Shown here piece by piece: positions 50,483-59,720 of a DNA stretch of 64,000 bases. The translations under genes were made by a program, and so were the position numbers. The DNA comes from Luscinia megarhynchos (Eukaryota; Chordata; Aves; Passeriformes; Turdidae): contig CM067592.1 of the NCBI GenBank assembly GCA_034336665.1, forward strand, positions 43,615,761-43,679,760, read 5' to 3'. The notes below the pieces were generated by a model, which saw only the letters and a program-made list of their open reading frames with translations, ran no database searches and was not told where the DNA came from. Each line of letters starts with the position of its first letter. The stretch's first letter is position 1.

Positions 50483-53400
50483 ATTTTAAAACTGTTAGTT
50501 CTTAAAGGTCAATTTTCTATATGAGACAGGAGGGGGACACACCCCCTGGGACAGTGGGAAGCTCTCTGAAGGGGACAAGAAAATGGCATCAAACAGCTCC
50601 TCAGAGTTCAAGCTATGGGCCATGATTTTTCACCTGTTCAGTCCATTGTTTAAGAAGAGGGATGCAGTGAGAAGCCAGACTCGTAACACCTTCAGCTCTC
50701 TTGATCTATGAGAGAAGTTATACCACAGTTGTACAACCACTGATTGTAATTGAACAGTTGCAAGACATGCTTAAAGGTACTCATCAGAAAGGTTTTCAAA
50801 TTCACTCAAATAAATTTTGAAGTAAAACAGGACTCAATCTAAAAAAGTAATTGGACTTGTAAAACCAAAACAGGGACTGCAACCAAAGATTTTTTTCCTC
50901 CCCTTGTATGGCATGGTAGTCTGTTACTGATCTCCAGCAAGACACCTCTCCAGACTGCATGGACCCTATGTAGGGGACTTATAATTCCACCCATACTTGG
51001 TTCTTAAGCAGTAAGTAACAGCAGTAGCAAAGGCTATCAGCAGTGTGCTAAATATCAGAATTGAGCATTGTATTAGTGCACAGTGAACTGGTCATATCTT
51101 CAAGGCTTCAAACCCAACCATCATTTCAAAGCATTCCTACAGAAATCTCATTCTTTAGCCAGAATATTTAGCCAGAACATTTACTCCTTAAACTATTGCA
51201 GACCCTGTTTGTTAGTAGTGCCAGAAATTGAGAGCAAAGCTCAATTCACAGCTAGCTATGCTATGGATAGAGACTTTTTGATAGCAGACAAAAAAAGCAA
51301 ATACCACATAGGTAATTATTTAGGGTGACTCCTTTAAAACATTATTTATGATAATCAACATTTCACCTTATAGTAAACTACTACACATGAACTGCAGCAC
51401 TTCAGATAATATTAAGGCTGAAAGTGACTTCAAAATAAGTTCTCTTTTTGTGCTAATTTAGCATTGCAAGGCTTGACAGTCCTCCAATTTGACTGGAAAT
51501 CTATAAAAATCACCTTGTGATCACACAGAGAAATGCAGCTTAGTCTTCTTTTGGAAGAATTTGACCACAACAAAAGCATCTGAAAACCCCCATTGTGTAC
51601 TGTTGCAGTTAAGCAAATCACAGTTCCTTCCTTTGGCCATCCCCTTCTCTATGCATGCTGGTGTCTGTGCTCAACACCTCGACATGCATTTGCAGGTATC
51701 TGTGCTTCAGAAGAATTAGTTCATAAAGGCTGGATTTGCTGTTTCTTCACTTACTCCTCACTGACTTGAGAGGATACCGCCCAAGCAGGACTCCAGCACA
51801 AGAACTCATGTCCCCTGCAGACACAAGATCAAGATTCAGAGATTTTACATCAGCAGCACACTTTTGTCAAGGCTATTCAACCAAAAGTTGCATTTCAATA
51901 CACAGCTCTGGTGTGAAGATACTGATCCTAGACTGGCTTCCTTCCTCCCCACCACTGTTTCCCCAGTGGGACCTTCAAAGACAAATAGACCAAGGCATTC
52001 TGATTGACTCCTATGAAGCCAATTCCTTCAACATCTGAGCAGAGATCTGTTTTGTGACTATGTTGATGCAGAAAGTAAGCCTTCAGGTATGCAATATCTT
52101 AGGAAAAAGTGCTCCCAGACTAAAGCAAACAGCAAGGATCAATGCCCATAGCAAGGCAACAGGATTGTGCCTCAGAAAGCTACTCTCATTATGATTTATG
52201 TGTATACATTTCTAGACTCTTCTAGCAACACACAAAAGCCAGAAGGTTCTCCACTGTGCACTCACTGTTGCAGCATTTCTCAGAAACCTACATTTAGCTT
52301 GTCACACATGACCAGTTCAAGGAGAAGTTGCTTCTGTCCCGCCTCCAAGCTACTGAGTCGTTATGAAGAGAGAAGTTTCACAGTACATACAGCTGCAAGA
52401 CACTTCATAGGATAAAAAGAGACAGATCTCTGAAACAGGATAAAAAGGGACTGATCTCTGAAACACTGGAGAGGAGTAATTATGAATTACTAAAACCTCT
52501 TGTCTCCCATAATGTAAAGGCCTAAGTCTCCATTTATTCAGATTTAATTCAACACCTTCACAGTAAAGTTGCACCACATGCAGCAAGATTAATCAGTTTC
52601 TTACAAACTTTAGATTCTGCACTTTGTCACAGGAACATTTATCATTCTCCGTCAGATACACTACACCCTGATGCAACTCCACAAGTGACTGTGGTGTGAG
52701 AAAGATGAGTTAACATTTGCAGGATCATTATGCAGTGTGAAAGCTTTCTGTCAAAGATTTTTTTCCTGCTGATACAGGTCTTACCAAATACTGAAAGAGG
52801 TGAATCCCTGACAGACTTTATGGTCCACCTCTACTGGAAGATGAGCAGTCACTACAGTGAGCAGTGATCAAAAGAAGTGACCAACAAGCGCCAAAACAGG
52901 TTAAGAACTCTTCAACACTCATTCTTACAGTAAAACTTAAAAAAACCCTGGAAAAATGGAAATGGTTTTGTGCAAATCAAATATGTACACAGATATGTCA
53001 TACTCCAATTTGTCTACTTGCTAAACATAGAAACTTGAAGAATCAAGTAAGGAAAGAGCAAAATTATCCAGCAGTAGTTACAGCTGCACATATGAATAAA
53101 CGAAAATGTAACTCATTGCTTTTCCTTTTTTAACTTGCACTCCAGAAGCATGTCACATAAAATGCACCAAAGAACGACTTACATTGCAAGTAGATGGCTT
53201 TTTTTCTCTTGCATATTAATCCCAGATATAGAAAAATTTTCTTAAGAAGCTGCTGGATTCAAATAGTTGCGATTCCAGTTATGGCAGCCAAGATACTATT
53301 TTCAGCACAACTAGTAATTCACGTGGCACGCACCTGTACTTCAGACACTATCAAACAATACTATTCAGTATTTTGGGAAGCATCAATGACTTACACAACT

Positions 53401-54554
53401 GATTAAAAATTAATTGCCAAATAAATTTCCACTTCAACAGCCAGAAACTGAAGAATGCCTCAGGGCTTAACCTGGGGAGGTCACTCTTTTGTCAAAGGTA
53501 AGACAGCCAATCAGATATTTAAAGCAATGAAGGATGCCTCATGACTCTTCCTTTTGTAAAGACATAAATACAAGCCAAGATAACAGAGAATTGTTCTAGA
53601 GACACCACTGATTTCAGTGCATGATGGTCAGTAGTGACACTGATGCGCAGTGAAGAGTCCAGATATGTTGAGATATTTACCTTTTGGAAGACCATCAAAA
53701 TCTCGTAAGAGAAAACATCACCACCACCACCAGAATCACTCCTCACCACGATCAGGACTTATCCTGTCCAAACACCTATGCTTTTCAAAGTGTGCAATGT
53801 ATTTGCTTTTGGAAAGGCTCTCTAAGCTTAGCAAATGGGCTTGACCTGGAATCACAGTACAAGTTTTAAGAACAACTCACCAGCTGCCTGGATCTGTCTG
53901 GAGACCTTGTGATTCCAACAGACTGCACAACACTGGAGACCAAACCAATCAACTTTCCTAGCAAAGGCATCATTTGAGTCAGTGTTATCAGAGTGGCTTC
54001 CTTGCACTCACATCAAAGAGGGGCAGATCTGATGGGGGCTCCACCCTCGGCCCAAGAAAGGAGTGAACAAGTCTTTTCTTACTGAGATCATTCCCCCTCC
54101 TACATCCCAAGACACAAAAGATCTGATAAAAATTAAAATAAATCAAAGCCATGTATGAATTAAACTCTTTTGCTGTAGCACCTAAATAAGAAGGCACTTC
54201 ACATCTAAACCAAGATACTGGTTCAAGCACATTCAAAAATTGCTGGGCAAAAAATGAGATGTGCACAGGAGCAAGCATCCAGCAACCAAAACAGACAAAG
54301 AAGGAGACTATTAAGTCTCCTATTAGCAGTTTATACCTAGGGTAAAGAAACAAAGCGGGATGTTTATTTGTCATGGATACACACCTGGGATGAAAACCAG
54401 ATAGGAAGGACATGAGAGTAGCCTGCAAATCAAGTCACGTAGCATGAGTCTTTGCAAGGACTAGCAACAGTGTGCACAAGTATAACAAAGCATGAAGTTC
54501 TCAAGAATGGAGAAAAATGCTAAAAAACACTGAGCTAACAGTAAACATAACTGA

Positions 54555-54660
54555 ACATATTTTGGGGGTTAATTTTTTTTGTTTGTTTTTTTGGGGTTTT
54601 GTTTTTAAGGGGTTTTGGTTGGTTTTTGTTTTTGTTTTTCTTTTTTTTTTTTTTCCTTAC
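54555..54660 (+). repeat. T/G-rich low-complexity tract
   Basis: A long run of T blocks separated by G pairs and G4 runs, including GGGGTTTTG and AAGGGGTTTTGG. It is low complexity rather than a defined repeat. Confidence 0.85.
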
Positions 54661-56619
54661 AGTAACACACAGCCAACTTGCTTGGAGTTACTGAAAAGGA
54701 GCTACATGGATGCAAATTATAGAAACAGTCTGAAAAGTTTTCACCCAGTATCTATCTTTTAACATCTCACAGTGACCAAAGTTTTTGGCAGAAAACCAAA
54801 ACCTAAAACACACACACATTTAACAACAACCTGAAGAAAAAAGGCAGACAAAATAGAGAAGCCATATTTAAAGATTCAGGAACACTGCAGGGCTAAAAGT
54901 CAGATTATTGATACATTTTAGAAGACCGGAACAATCAAATCTGACAGCTGCAGCAGGTGAGTACTCCTGAGTTCTCTTATATTCGTTTAAAATGTTAGGT
55001 GCTTAGGCTTTTCACTAAAATATCTGCAAAAAATGCAGCAGTCTCAAGCAAACCAGTCCAAGCAGGAAAAAAAAATCCAACCACCACAACACTATCCTCA
55101 AATTTTGGTCATGTCAGTGTTAGATCCTGTTTCTAAGCCTAAATGCCAGATTTAAAAAGGTATTTATGAAGGTAACTGATCACTCTACAGAAAATACATT
55201 TCTTTTGGACAGCTCCACTACCAGAATAGTAGCTTCTGGCAGAGAGCTGGAGCTGCCAGCCTCACTAGTAATCTCTCATCAGTCATCAGGGTAAGAGAGC
55301 TGGCCTGTCACCACTTTTACCACTGAACAGATGTCAGCTAGAACAGAAAGCAGGCTATCAAAGAAGTTACCACACAATGTCTTCGAGATGCTGGGTGCAA
55401 GACTGCTCCTGCAGAAAGTTCAAACTCAAGTGAGGTAAGGTGGGGTGGTTTTCAGCTTTAACATCACCATGCTGAAAAGGGGAGCTCATTATAACCCTGT
55501 TATAGCCCACTAGAGCCTTGCCGGTGTCTGGGAATGGGAACTGCAGAGATTTCCTGTGCCTTACAGATCCCCCATGTCACTTGCATATTGCTAATTTATT
55601 ATGACCAGAAATTATGAAGTAAGCAAAGAAGAAGTATTCCACAGCTGCATTTATCATTGGCCTGTGTTCTACCACAAGATTGTTACTTAGCCCTACACTC
55701 ATTTACAAAGACAAGGATCAAAGTAGAGGTGTTCGCCCCTGTAATTTTTTACAATTTTTTCCAGGATTTCCTAAAAAAATCCCCAACTCATTACATATGC
55801 AGGAAAGTATCTCACATCTACCAGGCAGCATTACCTCTCTCACTAGAGAAAAGTGTTAAGTGTGGGGGGAAAGAAGTTTTTTATCAGTTTCTCCAGACTT
55901 GCAGCATCTTTGCAGGTGGGTGATGACTACCAAAGTAAAAACTGTATTTTTCATCCAGTTATTATATAACAGGCAGTGCTACAGATCGTATGCAGTATGG
56001 TTCAGAATGCCCGTAAGACTTCTTTAAACCTTTGTTAAGATCAAAATATTTTTTTTCTGCTCATTAGTATTTCTAACAGCAGAATGTACTGTTACAGGCA
56101 ATCACTTCAACCACCAAAAAAGGCTCTGGTGACATGATCAAACAGTTATACAATGATTAATATGGCTTCTACCTAATTTGCATATGCATTAAGAAAAGAA
56201 ATATCCTCGGAGCCATCTCAGCTACGGTAACAGTGTAACTACGCATTCTCACATAATTTCATACATGTGCCAGGAACGGCTGTGCACTAGAAGGAAAAGC
56301 TCATACACTCGATTGCTGCAGCCCAACTTTCTGAACAGATAGTACTCACATATCCCCAATAAAAGCATGAAAAACCGTGAGTCTATCCCATTCTTATTGG
56401 ATTTCAAATCATCAGCTGTAGCCTTCAGAACAGGTAAGAGATGTTTACCAGCTCCTGAGCGGCTTTAACAGATATGAGCAACTGCTGTACACGCAGAGAT
56501 GTCTGTGCCCTCTTGGCTCCTCATTGGATTACCCCTTTTTTTCACCAGCTGGCACACACACATATCCCCATGAAAGATTTGCCTCTGAGCTCCAGCAGAG
56601 TTTTCAGCACAGTTTCAGC

Positions 56620-56770
56620 GAGGGAGGCGGGCCCACACCGCAGCTGGACCTGCTCAGGAGAAGCCCTGCCTTCCCCCGCGCGGCGCGGCTGGTGCCCGGC
56701 GCGTCCCGGCCGGCCGGACCCCGCACCGCCGCCGCAGGGCTCGGCACCGAGCACGGCACCTAAAGCCGTC
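56620..56770. other. Isolated 150-bp CpG-dense patch
   Basis: A compact G/C- and CpG-rich stretch (CGCGCGGCGCGGC, CCGGCCGGCCGG) with sharp borders to A/T-rich sequence on both sides, about 1.3 kb from the end of the JUN-like coding sequence. It may be a promoter or non-coding first exon, or a remnant of an inserted sequence. Open frames on both strands cross it but match nothing I know. Confidence 0.4.
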
Positions 56771-57015
56771 ACAAACCTATTGAGGATTATGTCTAATCAG
56801 AAGAAACAGCTCCTTTGCGATACTCTCCTACTAATAAATTCTCGACAAAGAAATAAATCACACCAATGCTTCCCGACCAGAAAAAAATCACGTTCTAGCA
56901 TTGACTCTGTCTATAGAGTATTGCAGAAAGTTTCTTCAGAACAAAGTAGACCAAGAAGCAAGATATACAGATTTCTGCTGAAAAATAAATCTAGTTCTCC
57001 ATAATATTTCTGTGA

Positions 57016-57021
57016 TTTATT
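57016..57021 (-). terminator. Candidate poly(A) signal of the JUN-like gene
   Basis: AATAAA on the minus strand (TTTATT on plus). It is the first canonical hexamer downstream of the stop codon and implies a 3' UTR of about 1 kb, a usual size for JUN genes. A TATAAA variant lies closer, at 57662-57667. Confidence 0.45.
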
Positions 57022-57339
57022 CAAACAGAATACAATGGAAGTATCACCTTTACAGCTAACCCACCCCAAATCTGAGCCCTTTTCTGTATAGCACTGAATT
57101 GTTACTATACTGTGGAAAGAGCACATACTACTGGAATGTACACAGTGAAGGAAAAAAAAAAAGTAAAGCTCTTTTTGCCAAAGTAACCATTTTCTCTACT
57201 AACGTGTTATCTAGAAAAATAAGGTCTAGGCAACGTCCAAAAAGTGTTCAAGTTTCAATAAATAACTATCAATGCCCCAAGTTTGCACTGGCACAAGAAA
57301 TATGGAGCATACAGGTTTAGAAAACTATTTTCCTATGAC

Positions 57340-57349
57340 TGAGTCAGCA
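57340..57349 (+). promoter_or_regulatory. AP-1 / MARE-like site TGAGTCAGCA
   Basis: TGAGTCA is a perfect TRE. Extended to TGAGTCAGCA it also fits the antioxidant-response/NF-E2 pattern TGAnnnnGC bound by CNC-small-Maf dimers. It lies in the likely 3' UTR of an AP-1 gene. One 7-mer of this kind is expected about every 8 kb by chance. Confidence 0.35.
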
Positions 57350-57893
57350 ATGCATTTCAATCTACTTAAGATTTACAACAAAAATCATTTCCCTCCAGGG
57401 TTCGATTTGAAAATCAAAGCCATGTAAGTGCAAGAGCACCCACACAGCTGTCTTAACTCTCAATGGCAAATTAAAGCTCTAGAGAAAGACAGTATTTTAA
57501 AAAAGGTTCTTTATCAATACCAAGAAAATATACATAGCCATATTATGCTTTAAATATATATATATACACGCACATCTTTTCAAAAACGATTCTGGCTATT
57601 TTAAGTTTGAAAAGCTTATCCATTGCTATACAGTTCAGTAAGGTGTATTAGGAAACACACGTTTTATATCCCCCATGAAAATAAAGTTGAATCTTTCTGT
57701 AAACAGTAATTTTCTTATTTTCGGAAATCTCTACAGACCTCAAGTACTTCACTGAAAAATTAACAACCACCTGCCCCAGAACCACCCACGGAGACCCTCG
57801 CTGCTGAATGCGACATCGACAGAACTCGGGAAACGCTTAGCAACACCCGGCTCCCGCAAAAAAAAAAAACCAAACCACGCCTTCTCCGGGCGC

Positions 57894-57952
57894 AAATAAA
57901 TAATATTAATAATAATAATTAATAATAATAAAAATAATATTAATAGCGGAAT
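57894..57952 (+). repeat. (AAT)n-type A/T-only tract
   Basis: Imperfect AAT/TAAT repeats directly adjacent to the CpG island of the JUN-like gene. The composition switches from almost pure A/T to almost pure G/C within about 10 bp. Confidence 0.9.
57895..57903 (-). promoter_or_regulatory. AU-rich element nonamer UUAUUUAUU
   Basis: On the transcribed (minus) strand this reads TTATTTATT, the class II ARE core. It is embedded in a run of ATT repeats about 125 nt after the stop codon. AREs of this type mark short-lived immediate-early mRNAs such as those of the JUN and FOS families. Confidence 0.5.
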
Positions 57953-59720
57953 GGCGGCGGCAGGCGCGCACCTTGGCCCCGCGGTGCCCCCGGGCGGGCC
58001 GGGGCCGGGGCCGGCGGTGTCCCTCCTCAGCAGGCGCTGGTCTCCGGCGCGGCGGCGGCCGCCTCGGGGGGAGTCTCCCGCGGCGGGGCGGCGGCGTGAG
58101 GAGGAGGAGGAGGATGCCCGGCGGCGTTGATGTGGCAGCCAGAGGAGAGGTGGCTGCGGACGCGACCCTGCAGCTGGGTGACCTGGGCGCGGAGGAGGTT
58201 GGCGGTGGCGGCCAGCTCGGCGTTCTGCCCCTTGAGCGCCTTCACCTTCTCCTCCAACCGGGCGATGCGCTCCAGCTTCCGCCGGCGGCACTTGGAGGCG
58301 GCGATGCGGTTTCGCAGCCGCTTGCGCTCTGCCTTCAGCCGCTCCTGGCTCTCCGCGTCCAGCGGCGACAGCGACGGCGGCGTCGGCGCGCTGCTGCCGC
58401 CCTCCCCGCCCGCCGACGGCGGCACCTCGGGCACCGTCTGCGGCTCCTCCAGGGCCCGCGCCGGCGGCAGCCGGCCGCTGCCCAGACCCGCCGCCCCGAA
58501 GGCCAGGCCCGGCGGCGGCGGCGGGGCGGAGGCGGAGGGGTAGGCGCTGCCCGAGGGGCTCAGCGGCCCCGCGGGGTTGAAGCCGCTCAAGTTGGTGTAG
58601 ACGGCCGGAGGGTCGGCGGCGGCAGCGGCGGGGGCTCCCGGTGGCCCCGGGCGGGCGGTGCAGCAGGGTCCCGGCGCGGAGAGCGGCGGCGGCGCCGCCA
58701 GGAGCTGGTTCTGCTTGTGCAGGTCGGCCAGGGCCTTGACGAAGCCGTCGGCGAAACCCTCCTGTTCCTGCGTCACCGGCTGCCGGTAGAGGAACGGCCC
58801 CGCCGCCGCCGCCCCGCCGCTCCCCGCCGCGGGTGCCGTCGGCCCCGGGCTGCCGGCGCCCAGCCCCGCGCCCCCCTGGATCAGCAGCTGCTCCAGGTCG
58901 GCGGCCGGCGGCAGCTTCAGCAGCGGCAGCTCCGCAGCCGACCCCAGCGCGGCCTCCGGGCCGCCGCGGGCCGCCGCCGCCCCGCCGCCGCTGCCCGTCT
59001 CCGCGGAGCCCGCGGTGGGCGGCGGGGCGGCGGCGGCGGCGGGCGGCGGCGGCAGCAAGCGCAGAGCGGCCGCGCTGCCGCGGGCGCCGGCGGGCGGGCG
59101 AAGGGCGAAGGGCCCGGGGAGCGGCGCGGGGGCGGCAGCCGGCAGGTCCCGCTTCTTCCCGGCGCCCAGCAGCAGCTTCTGCCCCGCCGCCGCATCGGCT
59201 CCGGGTCCGCCGGCGGTACCGAAACCCGGCAGCGGCACGAAGTCGGGCAGCAGCTCCAGTCCTTCCTCGGGGTAAAACGGCGCCTCCATCTTCACGGCGG
59301 ATCGCCCGCTACGCCCGCCGCTCATGCTGCCGCCCTCGCCGGCCGGCGGCGGCTCCGGCGCGGGGCGGGCCGGGCTGGGCGGCTGCTCCGCGGGGCCGGC
59401 CGCCCTCGGCTGGCAGCGGGGACTGAGCCGCCTCCCGGCGCCGCCGGACCCGCGCCACGCCCCGGGCCCGCTGCCCGCCCCGCCGTCGCCGCCTCCCTGC
59501 TGCTGCCGCCGCCGGTCTCCCCCGCCCGCCGGGCTTGCGCGGAACGGCTTCCCGGTGGGGCGTCCGTGGGGAACCCGCGCTGCTCCTCCCCCTCGGAAAC
59601 TCGCCCCGCGACTGCGGGGTGGCGAAGAGGGCAGTGCCGGGGCCTTCGGCCGGGAACGGGGCTGTTCCTCGGGGCCATCACCCCGGGCAGGGGACGAATC
59701 CTGCAGGAGGAAAGCGAGCC
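57950..59720. promoter_or_regulatory. CpG island covering the JUN-like gene and its promoter
   Basis: Dense CpG throughout, covering the whole coding region and about 400 bp upstream. The minus-strand promoter should lie at about 59330-59720. I see no clear TATA box. Confidence 0.7.
58027..59325 (-). CDS. JUN-family bZIP transcription factor (JUN/JUND-like paralog), intronless
   Basis: A predicted nuclear AP-1 subunit that would bind TGA(C/G)TCA as a JUN/JUN or JUN/FOS dimer. It has 432 codons; a second in-frame ATG at 59289 (residue 13, KMEAPFY) matches the usual JUN start and would give 420. In order: N-terminal [12 protein letters not shown]; a delta-like box [19 protein letters not shown] (132-150); the JUN box [20 protein letters not shown] (186-205); [18 protein letters not shown] (241-258); EEPQTVPE (293-300); [17 protein letters not shown] (315-331); basic region 330-353 with the redox Cys C346; and zipper Leu at 357, 364, 371, 378 and 385. 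The C-terminus then runs on for about 35 Pro/His/Ala-rich residues. Serines matching c-Jun S63 and S73 and the sumoylation Lys before EEPQ are missing. The gene is very G/C-rich and Ala/Pro-rich. It mixes features of JUN, JUNB and JUND, so I give no symbol; it could be annotated JUND-like. Confidence 0.93.
   Translation of the reverse strand: MSGGRSGRSAVKMEAPFYPEEGLELLPDFVPLPGFGTAGGPGADAAAGQKLLLGAGKKRDLPAAAPAPLPGPFALRPPAGARGSAAALRLLPPPPAAAAAPPPTAGSAETGSGGGAAAARGGPEAALGSAAELPLLKLPPAADLEQLLIQGGAGLGAGSPGPTAPAAGSGGAAAAGPFLYRQPVTQEQEGFADGFVKALADLHKQNQLLAAPPPLSAPGPCCTARPGPPGAPAAAAADPPAVYTNLSGFNPAGPLSPSGSAYPSASAPPPPPGLAFGAAGLGSGRLPPARALEEPQTVPEVPPSAGGEGGSSAPTPPSLSPLDAESQERLKAERKRLRNRIAASKCRRRKLERIARLEEKVKALKGQNAELAATANLLRAQVTQLQGRVRSHLSSGCHINAAGHPPPPPHAAAPPRETPPEAAAAAPETSAC

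Larger units (their letters stand above)
46371..56620. other. Intergenic A/T-rich region upstream of the CpG patch
   Basis: I find no coding exon I can support on either strand. The part at about 46560-47700 has a texture like a minus-strand 3' UTR: long A/T-rich stretches, TTTGTTTTTG-type tracts and ATTTA words. T/G-rich low-complexity tracts lie at about 47585-47670 and 54555-54660. A (TTAG)n short repeat lies at about 50455-50482. The 146-codon open frame at 53988-54428 (minus) has no domain I recognise. Confidence 0.5.
57022..58026 (-). other. Probable 3' UTR of the JUN-like gene
   Basis: The first 70 nt after the stop are G/C-rich, then the sequence becomes A/T-rich, as expected for an immediate-early gene 3' UTR. 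It contains an AT-only (AAT)n stretch at 57894-57952 with a UUAUUUAUU nonamer, and a perfect AP-1 site at 57340-57346. Confidence 0.5.

Noticed and set aside
53988..54428. 146-codon minus-strand open frame with hydrophobic stretches
   Set aside because: The hydrophobic runs follow from A/T-rich sequence; no family match and no promoter signal.
54555..54660. GGGGTTTT-like runs as interstitial telomere sequence
   Set aside because: Vertebrate telomeres are TTAGGG; only two G4 runs occur in a T-rich low-complexity tract.
56474..57004. 176-codon plus-strand open frame
   Set aside because: It spans a G/C-rich patch and A/T-rich flanks with sharply different codon use and has no family similarity. 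It overlaps the probable 3' end of the JUN-like mRNA.
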